A DNA stretch of 64,000 bases from Christensenella sp. UBA7584 (GCA_002477805.1 DLKQ01000038.1:7207-71206), one strand, 5' to 3'; numbered from the stretch's first letter, positions 33,994 to 42,650 are shown. Made by a program: numbers and translations. The notes: a model not told the origin generated them from the sequence alone.

Positions 33994-35717
33994 ATTTCTC
34001 TTCTTTTAAAAATTTCATAGGTAAGAATAGCAAATATAAGACCAACGCCAATGGTAATCAAGAAACTGTATAGGAAGTTTCCTCCATAGAACATTGGACT
34101 AGAGCTAATCATTGAAATTGGGGAAGTGGTTCCTCCTACAAAAGCACCACCAAAATATTTAAATAAATCAATGTTGCTAAAAGGTAAATAACCATACCAA
34201 TATGAGCCTGAAAGAATTATTCCTAAAACGCTTAGTAAGAAGTATAAAACTATAGAAACACCAACAGCTCCGACATTGCTTTTAAATATAGCAGATATAG
34301 CAAGCGAGAGAAGAGCAAATATAAGAATTTTGAAAATTAAGCATAACAAATAAATAAGCAAAAGAACAAACGGAGAACAAGTAAATGCTAAGCTAGCATT
34401 AAACACGCAAAGGACTGGCGTGAAATTAGCACCCATTGTAAATAATCCTATTAGGAACAAAACAATAGTACTAAATATCAGAAATATTACTCCAAAAATT
34501 AGTGAAGCAAGTAGTTTACTAGTTAGCACTTTATTTCTTGAGTATGGTCTAATTAAAAGAAGCTTTAAAGTACCATTTGATTGTTCACCAGCAAGCATAC
34601 CAGCCGAAAGAACTACCGTAAAAACTATTATTATAAAACTTGTAATCTCAAGTCCGAAATATACAAAATCAAAAGCATTTTTAGTTTGATTTGATGTCTT
34701 ATTTGATGAAAAAACATTTGCATAATCAGTTGAAACAGCGTTGTTGTCTATTAAAAATTTGCATTTTGTTATTTTCTCTTTAACTTCGTAACTATATGTT
34801 TTTTCGTAACCATAGTAACTGTTTATTTGTGAATCTGTCTTATTAAGTATTGAAGAATATTTTAATACATTTGATGTTAAAGTGTTTAGGTTTGAGCCTG
34901 TAAGGTAATATCTTAAAGCAAGACTCTTTAGTTCATCAAATTTTTCCGCATTCCCATTAGCGTTTATTTGTTCAATTTCTTCTTCAATTTCTACAAGTTG
35001 TGCGCTAACTAGATTTCCATAGTTACTCAAGCTTTCTAGTTGTGAGTCATCAACTTTTTTGGGTATGATGTTTGAAAATAGTGAATATATCTTTTCAAAA
35101 TACCGCATTTCGGAAAGCGTCTTACGAAGTTCTACATTTGACTTATGACTTGTTTTATTGATTTCAAAAGCATTTAGTGTACTAGAAAAAAGTTGTAAAA
35201 GATTAAAACTATCATCTGAAGTAATAAGCATAGGGGAGTAAAGCATATCTTGGTAAGTTTTGAACTTTGTTTGAAGTTGTTCATATTTTGCTCTTAAATT
35301 ACTATAAGTTGCTTGTTCTTGAGAAGAGGCTGTATCATCTTCAGCAGGTGGAACATTATCAAAGGCAGCATATTCGCCTGTGTTGATAGAAATGTCATTA
35401 AGTAAACTTTCAAACTCACTCAAAGCAGTGCTTTCATTGTTTTGCTTTACTAGTAGCAGTGCGTTTTTATTATTGGAAACAAGTAAATCAGTAGCTGGCT
35501 TCCCATATTGATTGGTGTTGGATTTAAAAGTAGTGTAAAGTTCGCTTATATTCTTACAATTGTCATAAGTATTCACTTGACCATCAATGCGTTCTGAAGG
35601 TGTGAAAAACATATATGATAAAAACAACGCAAAAACAATGATTGCGGTAATCACATACAGAATCGGACGCATCAAAATTTTATTTAATTCACCCTTTAGT
35701 AATAGAAAAAAATTCAT
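33987..35717 (-). CDS. ABC-2 type exporter permease
   Basis: 576 residues. One membrane helix at about 18-36, a large extracytoplasmic region (about 40-350) with coiled-coil character, then five to six helices from about 355 to 570. GMLAGEQSNGTLKLLLIRPYSRNKVL is the typical ABC-2 cytoplasmic loop after the second helix. It exports an unknown substrate, possibly a peptide, lipid or drug. Its ATG overlaps the stop of the ATPase gene (TAATG), so the pair is co-translated. Confidence 0.88.
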   Translation of the reverse strand: MNFFLLLKGELNKILMRPILYVITAIIVFALFLSYMFFTPSERIDGQVNTYDNCKNISELYTTFKSNTNQYGKPATDLLVSNNKNALLLVKQNNESTALSEFESLLNDISINTGEYAAFDNVPPAEDDTASSQEQATYSNLRAKYEQLQTKFKTYQDMLYSPMLITSDDSFNLLQLFSSTLNAFEINKTSHKSNVELRKTLSEMRYFEKIYSLFSNIIPKKVDDSQLESLSNYGNLVSAQLVEIEEEIEQINANGNAEKFDELKSLALRYYLTGSNLNTLTSNVLKYSSILNKTDSQINSYYGYEKTYSYEVKEKITKCKFLIDNNAVSTDYANVFSSNKTSNQTKNAFDFVYFGLEITSFIIIVFTVVLSAGMLAGEQSNGTLKLLLIRPYSRNKVLTSKLLASLIFGVIFLIFSTIVLFLIGLFTMGANFTPVLCVFNASLAFTCSPFVLLLIYLLCLIFKILIFALLSLAISAIFKSNVGAVGVSIVLYFLLSVLGIILSGSYWYGYLPFSNIDLFKYFGGAFVGGTTSPISMISSSPMFYGGNFLYSFLITIGVGLIFAILTYEIFKRREIK

Positions 35718-36673
35718 TAAATTCTCCTACTTTTTTTATTTTTTAATATGTCAAGGTATAATTCTTCTAAACTTTTAGATTCAATTTTTGTATCATAAAT
35801 CATTATATTTTTTTCTTTTAAAAGTTTTAAGATATTTTCTGTTTCATTTTTATTATATGGTAGTAAAATCCTACTGCCAGCAATTTCTGGAGATATGCCA
35901 AAATGCGTATTAAGAACCTGACAAGCATAATTTGGAAAATTTACACTGATTGACAAGTGTTTGTCCTTGTCGCTTGTATTTTTAGCTTCAGCAATAGAAC
36001 GAATTTCAAGAATTTTTCCATTATCAACTACTGCAAAAGTATCACATAATTGTTCCATTTCTGACAAAATATGACTACTTACTAAAATTGCAATTTTGTG
36101 TTTTGCTGCTAAAATTTTTAGAGTTTGCCGAAGTTCTACGACTCCATTGGCATCAAGTCCATTTGTTGGCTCGTCAAGCACTAAGAGTTTTGGGTTGTGG
36201 AGTAGTGCTTGTGCTAATCCAATTCTCTGACGCATACCATACGAATATGTCCTAACTTTATCATGTATACGACTTGTCATTCCTACAATATCAACAATTT
36301 CATCTATTCTTTCGTGGTCAATTTTACCATATAAATTAGCATAGTAAACTAAATTTTGATAACCTGTCATATAGCTGTATACTTGACAGTTTTCAATCAT
36401 CGCTCCAAGATTTATGACAGCCTTTTCAAAACTTTTTTGGACAGAATTTCCACATATAATAACTTCTCCAGAAGTTGGAGATGTCATACCGCAGATTATG
36501 CGTATTAAAGTGGTTTTTCCTGCTCCATTCGGCCCTAAAAATCCAAAAATTTCACCAGGGTAGACATTAAAATTGATATTGTCTAAAACTTTTCGTTTCT
36601 TGTACACCTTGGAAACACTTTTAACTTGTAATATTTCTTTAACAGGTTTAACAAATTTGTATTTAAAAGGCAT
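35717..36673 (-). CDS. ABC exporter ATP-binding protein
   Basis: 318 residues powering the adjacent permease. It has Walker A GPNGAGKTT (about 48-56), the signature YSYGMRQRIGLAQAL, Walker B LLVLDEPTNGLD and the switch His in VSSHILSE. It resembles the CcmA/BcrA-type exporters. The ATG at 36673 is chosen because GGAGGT lies right before it; the frame extends four codons upstream through that ribosome site. The promoter and its palindrome are just upstream. Confidence 0.93.
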   Translation of the reverse strand: MPFKYKFVKPVKEILQVKSVSKVYKKRKVLDNINFNVYPGEIFGFLGPNGAGKTTLIRIICGMTSPTSGEVIICGNSVQKSFEKAVINLGAMIENCQVYSYMTGYQNLVYYANLYGKIDHERIDEIVDIVGMTSRIHDKVRTYSYGMRQRIGLAQALLHNPKLLVLDEPTNGLDANGVVELRQTLKILAAKHKIAILVSSHILSEMEQLCDTFAVVDNGKILEIRSIAEAKNTSDKDKHLSISVNFPNYACQVLNTHFGISPEIAGSRILLPYNKNETENILKLLKEKNIMIYDTKIESKSLEELYLDILKNKKSRRI

Positions 36674-36690
36674 TTTTACCTCCAAACTCT

Positions 36691-36728
36691 ATATAATATA
36701 TTATATCATATATTATTTTTAATGTAAA
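36691..36728 (-). promoter_or_regulatory. Promoter of the ABC exporter with palindromic operator
   Basis: On the minus strand TTTACA (36728-36723), 17 bp, TATAAT (36705-36700). ATATAATATATTATAT (36691-36706) is a perfect 16-bp palindrome covering the -10 box and running to the start site. The PadR gene nearby is a candidate regulator; AT-richness makes chance palindromes more likely than usual. Confidence 0.6.
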
Positions 36729-36736
36729 GTGTATGG

Positions 36737-36765
36737 TTGACAAGGTTAAAATTATAATTTATAAT
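36737..36765 (+). promoter_or_regulatory. Promoter of the VTT-domain membrane protein
   Basis: TTGACA (36737-36742), 17 bp, TATAAT (36760-36765). It diverges from the ABC exporter promoter, with the two -35 boxes nine bases apart. Confidence 0.85.
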
Positions 36766-36776
36766 GAAAGTAGGTT

Positions 36777-37772
36777 ATGAAAGAAAAATATAATAAGACA
36801 AATATAATTTTATTAGGTGTTATGATTCTTTGTACATTATTGAATCTTTTTGCTTATTTTGGGTTAGGTCATTTTAGTGGTTGGATTCATATAACAGTCA
36901 TAACTTGTTCTATTTTAGCCCTTATTGTAAGCGTTTTATTATTTATTTTTAGAAAATTTGGTTGGTTTAGACTTTTCTTTATTGGAATAATATTAGTTAC
37001 TTTTTTTACTTGGGGGTATGAACTCTTAGTTTTTTGCGGTTATCAAGAAATTTTTGAATCTGTTGATGCAATGAAACAGTTTATACAAAGTACTGGAGCT
37101 TGGGGTATGGTTGTTTTTATGCTTATACAGTTTTTACAAGTAGTTATTTTACCAATTCCTTCAATGATAACAACCATTACTGGTGCAATACTTTTTGGAC
37201 CAACAACAGCAATGATTTTAAGCCTCGTAGCAATTATTATTGGTTCCTATGTTGCGTTTTTCATAGGAAGGGTACTAGGGGAAAAAGTTGTTTCTTGGAT
37301 GATTGGAAAAGAAATGTGCGAAAAATATTCCAAATTACTTTACGAAAAAGGAAAATATTTATTTTTTTTAATGATGATTTTTCCAATTTTTCCCGATGAT
37401 ATACTTTGTATGATTGCTGGAATTACAACAATGAGCGTCAGATTTTTTAGTGTAACTATATTTATTTCCAGACCACTTGCAATCATTCCAACGTGTTACT
37501 TGGGAGGGGGAACCATAATCCCATATTATGGTTGGGGACTTATTGTTTGGGGAATAATTATTGTTATTGTCACAATACTTTTTATTTTATGCTACAAATA
37601 TCAAGCACAAATCGAAAAATTCGTAATTAGAATTTCTGAAAAATTGTCCAAAGGAAAAAAATGTGATTCTTCTGAAAATGATAAAACTCCAGTTGTTGAA
37701 AATAAATCTGATGACGCAGAAGAACAATCAAAAATAAATAATAAAATTTATAATGAAGATGAAAAAAACTAA
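36777..37772 (+). CDS. TVP38/TMEM64-type VTT-domain membrane protein
   Basis: 331 residues with about eight hydrophobic segments. The central part, FLQVVILPIPSMITTITGAI then FFIGRVLGEKVVSWMIGKE and FPIFPDDILCMIAGITTMS, is the VTT (DedA-related) domain thought to contain lipid scramblase-like reentrant loops. The substrate is unknown. The C-terminal 40 residues are charged and cytoplasmic. It is transcribed away from the ABC exporter from its own promoter. Confidence 0.87.
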   Translation: MKEKYNKTNIILLGVMILCTLLNLFAYFGLGHFSGWIHITVITCSILALIVSVLLFIFRKFGWFRLFFIGIILVTFFTWGYELLVFCGYQEIFESVDAMKQFIQSTGAWGMVVFMLIQFLQVVILPIPSMITTITGAILFGPTTAMILSLVAIIIGSYVAFFIGRVLGEKVVSWMIGKEMCEKYSKLLYEKGKYLFFLMMIFPIFPDDILCMIAGITTMSVRFFSVTIFISRPLAIIPTCYLGGGTIIPYYGWGLIVWGIIIVIVTILFILCYKYQAQIEKFVIRISEKLSKGKKCDSSENDKTPVVENKSDDAEEQSKINNKIYNEDEKN

Positions 37773-37804
37773 ATTTAAAGAGCTCCGTTGAGCTCTTTAA
37801 ATTT
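37771..37804. terminator. Convergent terminator between VTT protein and PadR gene
   Basis: A perfect 15-bp stem, AAATTTAAAGAGCTC with GAGCTCTTTAAATTT, loop CGTT. T-rich within the arm rather than after it; it likely serves both strands. Confidence 0.75.
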
Positions 37805-37836
37805 ATCGAGAAAGGTTGGTAAACAACGTTTATAAA

Positions 37837-39279
37837 TTAGTTTTGATATCTTTGTTTTGTTGCCAAAATCCTCATTACAAACCATTTTATTAAAACATTA
37901 GAAAATACTATGCTTGGCAACAGCCATCTTAATATATGGTTTGGCTCAGCCAAATTTTCCATTCCTATTATTAAATTGATTGAAATTACAAATGCAATTA
38001 AAATAATTGTTGCTAAAAATCGGTAGAAAAATTTAAGACCCCACTTTATTCTTTTGTGAATTTTTTTATTAGGAAATTTTTTATATTTTATTGCATAGTT
38101 TAACAGCCAAATAACATCAAAGAGTATTGAAATACCAAATAGGATATACTGCTCTAATTCTACAGGTTCTTTTATAAAATAATAAGCAAATAAGGCACCA
38201 ATTTCAATTAGCATTAGAAAAAATATAATAAATTGACTTTTATAATTCAACTTATTTATTAAGATATATTGTTTTTTCTCCCTTGCTACTGGAATAAAAT
38301 CAGGCATATTGTTTGTTTCAATATTATTTTCATCTGCTTGAGGTTCTTCTTGGTGTGCTCTAAAATCGTTTTTTTCTTCATCTATTTTTCGTTGGTCGCT
38401 AACAGAATGTCTTTTGCTGATTTGTTCAAGTAATTCTATACTTTGAGGTGATTTAGGAGTGTTTTCATCTTGAAGGAATGGATTCTCAATTTTTTTTGTT
38501 GCTAAAATTTTGGAAATCTGTTTTGCATATTCTCTACTTTTTGTAATTGCCGAATCTTCTTTTTTTACCTTTTCCGTAGTTTCAATTTCTGGTAACAATG
38601 GGAGGCGAGGTGAGATGGCTTCTTCTGTAACTGAACTAGGTGAGGTGCTAAAATCCTCTTCTTCAAGAAACAGATCTCCAAGTATGTCTTTATAATTTAT
38701 TTCATTTTTTTCTTGAGTATTAAATTTTGGAACTTGTTTGTCTATTTCTAATTGTTCATCCTCTTCTTCCAAATTTAAATTATCATTAAATTCAAGGTCA
38801 TCATCAACATCTGGAAAAAGTACTTCTTCAAATAATTCTCCATTATTTTTTGCTAGATTTTCATCTTTTGATTGGTTCGAAGACATTTGTTTAGGTATGG
38901 AGTATCGCATTACAGTTTCACTAAAACTCCCTGTCATTTTTTGAGAAGGTGAGTACCTTTTTATTAATTGATTTTGAATTAAATTTTTTTCCTGTTCATC
39001 AAGCTTGTTTTTGTTTATTTTTTTTAATTTATCTTCAAGAATCTCCTTTCCAATTCTTGTAATTGTGTAGTAATGCCTTTTTCCTCCAAGCTCACTATCT
39101 TCCCAGTAAGAAGAAACAAGTTTTTTTGCTTCTAGTCTTCTTAAAGCACTATATAAACTAGGTTGTTTTAAGACTATTTCACCATTTGTTTCGTCTTTAA
39201 CATATTTTATTATCTCTAAACCATATAAACTCTTATTAACTAGCGAACTTAAAATAAGGGTGTTTATATCACTTGTCAT
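37837..39279 (-). CDS. Membrane-anchored PadR-family regulator
   Basis: 480 residues. The first 95 form a PadR winged helix (LYGLEIIKYVKDETNGEI, then PSLYSALRRLEAKKLVSSYW and LGGKRHYYTITRIGKEIL). Ordinary PadR proteins end near 110-190. Here a long acidic, probably disordered linker (about 110-340) leads to a C-terminal block of four hydrophobic segments (about 350-475). The DNA-binding domain would thus be tethered to the membrane. ATG at 39279 is preferred (six bases after GGAGG); TTG at 39282 is possible. A palindromic operator over its own promoter suggests autorepression. Confidence 0.85.
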   Translation of the reverse strand: MTSDINTLILSSLVNKSLYGLEIIKYVKDETNGEIVLKQPSLYSALRRLEAKKLVSSYWEDSELGGKRHYYTITRIGKEILEDKLKKINKNKLDEQEKNLIQNQLIKRYSPSQKMTGSFSETVMRYSIPKQMSSNQSKDENLAKNNGELFEEVLFPDVDDDLEFNDNLNLEEEDEQLEIDKQVPKFNTQEKNEINYKDILGDLFLEEEDFSTSPSSVTEEAISPRLPLLPEIETTEKVKKEDSAITKSREYAKQISKILATKKIENPFLQDENTPKSPQSIELLEQISKRHSVSDQRKIDEEKNDFRAHQEEPQADENNIETNNMPDFIPVAREKKQYILINKLNYKSQFIIFFLMLIEIGALFAYYFIKEPVELEQYILFGISILFDVIWLLNYAIKYKKFPNKKIHKRIKWGLKFFYRFLATIILIAFVISINLIIGMENLAEPNHILRWLLPSIVFSNVLIKWFVMRILATKQRYQN

Positions 39280-39290
39280 CAAATTCCTCC

Positions 39291-39332
39291 AATAATATTA
39301 GATAGTATATCTAATATTATTTATTAAGTCAA
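39291..39332 (-). promoter_or_regulatory. PadR gene promoter with perfect 14-bp palindromic operator
   Basis: On the minus strand TTGACT (39332-39327), 17 bp, TATACT (39309-39304). AATAATATTAGATA (39291-39304) and TATCTAATATTATT (39308-39321) are perfect reverse complements around GTA, so the palindrome is centred on the -10 box. This is the classic layout of an autorepressed PadR gene. Confidence 0.85.
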
Positions 39333-39427
39333 TCAAATAAAAGAAGGTGATTAGAAAAACTTACTTTAAAATATTACAAATTTATATAAAAATTTTACAC
39401 TTTTTTATACAAAAAATTCTTAATAGA

Positions 39428-39436
39428 TGCTATAAT
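39428..39436 (+). promoter_or_regulatory. Extended -10 promoter of the YgjP-like gene
   Basis: TGCTATAAT (39428-39436), extended -10, no good -35 at 17 bp; start codon 22 bases downstream at 39458. Confidence 0.55.
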
Positions 39437-39457
39437 TTGCTAAAAGAGGAATTTTGT

Positions 39458-40132
39458 ATGCAAATTGATATGCTACTTAGAACAAAAAGGCGAAGTATTT
39501 CAATTCAAATTTCGCCAGAAGGTAATTTAATTGTACGTATTCCAATAAATTGTTCATATGAAAAAATTGAAAAAATTTTAAAGGAAAAAGAGGGGTGGAT
39601 TACTTTACATCAGCAAAGAATAAAAGAGAATAGGGCGGTGAATAGCCAAATTATTTCCTATGAAAAAATTCTGTATCTGGGGTATACACACAACTTAGCT
39701 TTTACTGATAGAATAAAAACGGCACAGTTTTATGAAGGCAATTGTTGGATTCCAATCAAATTTCAATCGGATAAACAAAAACAAATTAAAGTTATCGCAA
39801 AATGCTTGCAACTTAAGGCTCAAGGTATTTTTAGGAATAGGGTAGCTTATTTCGCAAATTTAATGCAATTAAAGCCAAATTCTGTAACATTGAGTAACAG
39901 TCATAGAGTGTGGGGGAGTTGTGACAAATTTTCAAACATTAAATTAAATTGGAGGCTAGTGATGCTTCCACCTGATATTATTGATTATGTAATTGTTCAC
40001 GAACTAAGTCATATTTTAGAATTTAATCACTCAAAAATTTTTTGGAAAGTGGTTGAAAGTATCTTAGCAGACTATAAAACAAGAAGAAATTTGCTAAAAA
40101 CAGGAGATTATCTGCTTGAATTATATAGATAA
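39458..40132 (+). CDS. YgjP-like M48-type metallopeptidase (DUF45)
   Basis: 224-residue minimal zinc metallopeptidase. The family starts with basic residues (LLRTKRRSISIQI) and contains SNSHRVWGSCDKFSNIKLNW, then the zinc motif IVHELSHILEFNHSKIFW (HExxH-type HELSH plus downstream His). Role unknown; such proteins occur alone or beside restriction systems. The ATG at 39458 is chosen for AGAGGA upstream and for matching the family start; a GTG at 39347 would add a hydrophobic stretch that contains the promoter. Confidence 0.88.
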   Translation: MQIDMLLRTKRRSISIQISPEGNLIVRIPINCSYEKIEKILKEKEGWITLHQQRIKENRAVNSQIISYEKILYLGYTHNLAFTDRIKTAQFYEGNCWIPIKFQSDKQKQIKVIAKCLQLKAQGIFRNRVAYFANLMQLKPNSVTLSNSHRVWGSCDKFSNIKLNWRLVMLPPDIIDYVIVHELSHILEFNHSKIFWKVVESILADYKTRRNLLKTGDYLLELYR

Positions 40133-40790
40133 AATACCAGGAAAGAGAGGGAAGAATGGATAAAAAAGGTGTAAAAATTATGCGTAAAAGACAAGTTTTA
40201 CGCATAATTACCCATAAAATGCGAGTATTTTGGCATTTATTTACACTTTTTTATAATTTTATTATTCAAATTTGTATTATGCAATTTAATATTAGTTTCT
40301 CCAAATTTAATGTTTTATTAGAACAATGTATGTTTACAAACTTTTTCTAACAATCAAATTTGTTTTATAGATTTTTTCAATTATTTTTTAGATTTTCTAT
40401 AATGAAGTTACATTTTTTATGTTTAGTTAATAAATGAAGTCTTAAAACTTAAATGGCTTACATTTTTTCAAATTTACCCCTTTCTAATCTTCATTCAGAC
40501 GCGAAACTTGAATCTTTTATGAATAATCCTTCACGGGTATTTTTTCAATTTTATACAAATTACCCTGTCTTTACTTATAATAACAATTCCAATACTTTTT
40601 TCATTAACAACTAAACAGTTTTTACAAATATTCTGCTATCTTATACTTTATTGAATATATCTTCAATCCATTACGCGCTAATCTAGATTTTAAAAAGTTT
40701 AATTTATATAAATAATATAATTAAGCTAAATTGCTAATATTGCATTAGTGCGATTATTTTAATGTGATTTTCACTGAATTTTAAATTTTT
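40133..40790. other. AT-rich intergenic region, mostly empty
   Basis: Apart from the palindromic repeats at 40176-40209 and 40791 I see no supported feature. A 53-codon frame at 40453-40614 (starts MAYIFSNLPLSNLHSD) has no ribosome site and no recognised family. The sequence is strongly AT-rich. Confidence 0.5.
40176..40209. repeat. Dispersed palindromic repeat, copy 2 (perfect 14-bp arms)
   Basis: AATTATGCGTAAAA (40176-40189) and TTTTACGCATAATT (40196-40209) flank GACAAG. The left arm equals the left part of the 52149 copy, so this seems to be a head-to-head variant of the same family. A weaker foldback (ATAAAATGC..GGCATTTAT) follows. Confidence 0.7.
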
Positions 40791-40820
40791 TATAACTATG
40801 CGTAAAATATTTTTGCAAAT
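40791..40820 (+). repeat. Dispersed palindromic repeat, copy 3, upstream of xer promoter
   Basis: ATAACTATGCGTAAAAT then ATTTTTGCAAAT. It matches the 42709 copy over ATAACTATGCGTAAAATATT and TTTGCA. It ends three bases before the -35 box of the recombinase gene, so it could be an operator or recombination site. Confidence 0.7.
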
Positions 40821-40823
40821 CAT

Positions 40824-40852
40824 TAGACTTTTTTATTGAAAATTGTTATAAT
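40824..40852 (+). promoter_or_regulatory. Promoter of the Xer-type recombinase
   Basis: TAGACT (40824-40829), 17 bp, TATAAT (40847-40852). The same -35 TAGACT occurs at recA. Confidence 0.75.
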
Positions 40853-40869
40853 TACTCTGAGGTGAAAAA

Positions 40870-41913
40870 ATGTCTGAACAATATTATATTGAACGCAAAG
40901 ATAATATTACATTAAGATTAAGAGAATTAAGAAAAGACTTGCCATATTTTTGCAGTGAATTTTTTTTAGGAGTTGAAAATCAAACAACTCCCCTAACACG
41001 ATTAAATTATGCTTATGATTTAAGAATATTTTTTGATTTTTTAACAAAAGAAATTGATAAATTTGCAGGTAAAAAAGTGAGTCAATTTAGCCTTATGGAT
41101 TTAAATGAAGTGTCAGCTTCTGATATTGAACTTTTTTTAGACTACCTGACTGTTTATGAATACAGAGGAATAACCTATCACAATAACGAGCAGGCAAAAG
41201 CCAGAAAATTATCAACTATAAGGTCATTTTTTAAATATTTTTTTAGGAAGGAAAAAATTCAAAATAATGTTACAGCAAAAGTTGATTTGCCAAAGTTACA
41301 CGACAAAGAAATAGTTAGATTAGAAGATAACGAAATGGTTGATTTACTTGACCAAGTTGAAACAGGGTACGCTCTCACCCCTACTCAGCAAGCTTTTCAT
41401 AGGCATACAAATATTCGTGATTTTGCACTAGTAACCTTACTTCTTGGTACAGGTATTCGTGTCAGTGAATGTGTAGGGCTTGATGTCCAAGACATAGATT
41501 TTAATATAAATGGCTTTAGGGTTATTCGTAAAGGTGGTAGTCAAGTTGTTCTATATTTTTCAGAGGAAGTAGCTGATACATTAAAAAAATGGATAAAAGA
41601 GCGAAGCGAAATAAAAGGTCTTGATCCAAACGAAAATGCATTGTTCTTATCACTGCAAAAAAAACGTATTTCAACTAGAGCAGTTCAAAACTTAGTTAAA
41701 AAATATAGCAGAATTGTTACTCCTTTAAAGAAAATTAGTCCACACAAATTGCGTAGCACCTACGGAACAAATTTGTATAGAGAAACTCAAGACATTTACG
41801 TTGTTGCAGATGTATTAGGACATAAAGATGTCAATACAACAAAAAAACACTATGCAGCAATGAGTGATGATATAAGAAGAGATGCTGCAAATAAGGTTAA
41901 ACTTCGAAAATGA
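40870..41913 (+). CDS. Tyrosine recombinase, Xer type (XerS-like architecture)
   Basis: 347 residues. The catalytic set is complete: Arg in GTGIRVSE, Lys in VIRKGGSQ, HxxR in SPHKLRSTYG, His in LGHKDVNTTKKHYAA, with Tyr as nucleophile. The N-terminal SAM-like domain is longer than in XerC/XerD (about 295-300), resembling the single-recombinase XerS proteins of streptococci. No other Xer gene is in the window. A chromosome-dimer resolvase is the likely role; an integrase is less likely because no element genes surround it and lexA follows at 80 bases. TGAGGTG precedes the ATG. Confidence 0.85.
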   Translation: MSEQYYIERKDNITLRLRELRKDLPYFCSEFFLGVENQTTPLTRLNYAYDLRIFFDFLTKEIDKFAGKKVSQFSLMDLNEVSASDIELFLDYLTVYEYRGITYHNNEQAKARKLSTIRSFFKYFFRKEKIQNNVTAKVDLPKLHDKEIVRLEDNEMVDLLDQVETGYALTPTQQAFHRHTNIRDFALVTLLLGTGIRVSECVGLDVQDIDFNINGFRVIRKGGSQVVLYFSEEVADTLKKWIKERSEIKGLDPNENALFLSLQKKRISTRAVQNLVKKYSRIVTPLKKISPHKLRSTYGTNLYRETQDIYVVADVLGHKDVNTTKKHYAAMSDDIRRDAANKVKLRK

Positions 41914-41920
41914 AAAATTT

Positions 41921-41960
41921 CGAACAAATGTTTGACTTTTTAGTATTTCTGTGATAAAAT
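41921..41960 (+). promoter_or_regulatory. lexA promoter with LexA (SOS) box
   Basis: CGAACAAATGTTTG (41921-41934) matches the Gram-positive LexA consensus CGAACNNNNGTTCG at all but one base and overlaps TTGACT (41932-41937). The -10 is TAAAAT (41955-41960), spacer 17 bp. This predicts LexA autorepression. Confidence 0.9.
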
Positions 41961-41993
41961 GATATTAAAATAAAGAAATGAGGTGAAAAATTT

Positions 41994-42614
41994 ATGAAGA
42001 AAAATATGGAAATAAAATTAGAATCTCTGTATGAATTTTTAGTATCTTACAAAAATAAAAATGGCTTTTGCCCCTCTGTGAGAGAAATGTGTGAGGAACT
42101 CAAAATAAACTCAACTTCAACTATAACTTATTACTTAAATCGTCTTGAAGAGCAAGGAAAAATTCGAAGAGGTGCTTCTAAAAATAGAGCTATTGAAATT
42201 ATTGACAAAAAAAACGCTCAATTATTGGAAGCAATCAGTTCATATCAACCTATTCCAATTTTAGGAAATATTACCGCTGGACAACCCATTTTGGCTGTAG
42301 AAAATTATGAAGATGTTTTCTATATGCCAACAGGACTTTTTCGTGGCGATGATTTGTTTATGCTCACAGTTCAAGGGGAAAGTATGATTGAAGCTGGGAT
42401 TATGAACGGAGACAAGGTTATTATCAAAAGACAAGATACCGCTGAAAACGGAGATATTGTTGCAGCACTTGTTGACGACTCCGCAACTGTAAAAAGATTT
42501 TTTAAAGAAAATGGACATTATCGTCTTCAACCTGAAAACGCAACTATGGCGCCAATGATTTTTGATGAATTGTCTATAATTGGAAAAGTCGTTGGACTAA
42601 TTAGAACTTTTTAG
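41994..42614 (+). CDS. lexA: SOS repressor LexA
   Basis: Represses DNA-damage genes and self-cleaves when RecA is activated. The N-terminal winged helix spans 1-70 (SVREMCEELKINSTSTITYY recognition region), the cleavage site is Ala95-Gly96 in NITAGQP, and the catalytic pair is Ser130 (VQGESM) and Lys167 (ATVKRF). 206 residues, as expected. ATGAGGTG lies upstream. The LexA box on its own promoter completes the loop. Confidence 0.97.
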   Translation: MKKNMEIKLESLYEFLVSYKNKNGFCPSVREMCEELKINSTSTITYYLNRLEEQGKIRRGASKNRAIEIIDKKNAQLLEAISSYQPIPILGNITAGQPILAVENYEDVFYMPTGLFRGDDLFMLTVQGESMIEAGIMNGDKVIIKRQDTAENGDIVAALVDDSATVKRFFKENGHYRLQPENATMAPMIFDELSIIGKVVGLIRTF

Positions 42615-42616
42615 TG

Positions 42617-42650
42617 AAAAAAGCCATCAAAAAATGATGGCTTTTTGTTT
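42617..42650 (+). terminator. Terminator after lexA
   Basis: AAAAAGCCATCA pairs with TGATGGCTTTTT, A-rich loop, then GTTTTTG. Confidence 0.9.

Noticed and set aside
40176..40209. Classic XerCD dif site
   Set aside because: CATAA/TTATG half-sites occur, but in the outward order with a perfect 14-bp palindrome around GACAAG, unlike the dif layout of two 11-bp arms around a 6-bp centre.
40453..40614. 53-residue open frame in the 40.1-40.8 kb gap
   Set aside because: No ribosome site, no promoter, no family; kept only as a note in the intergenic entry.
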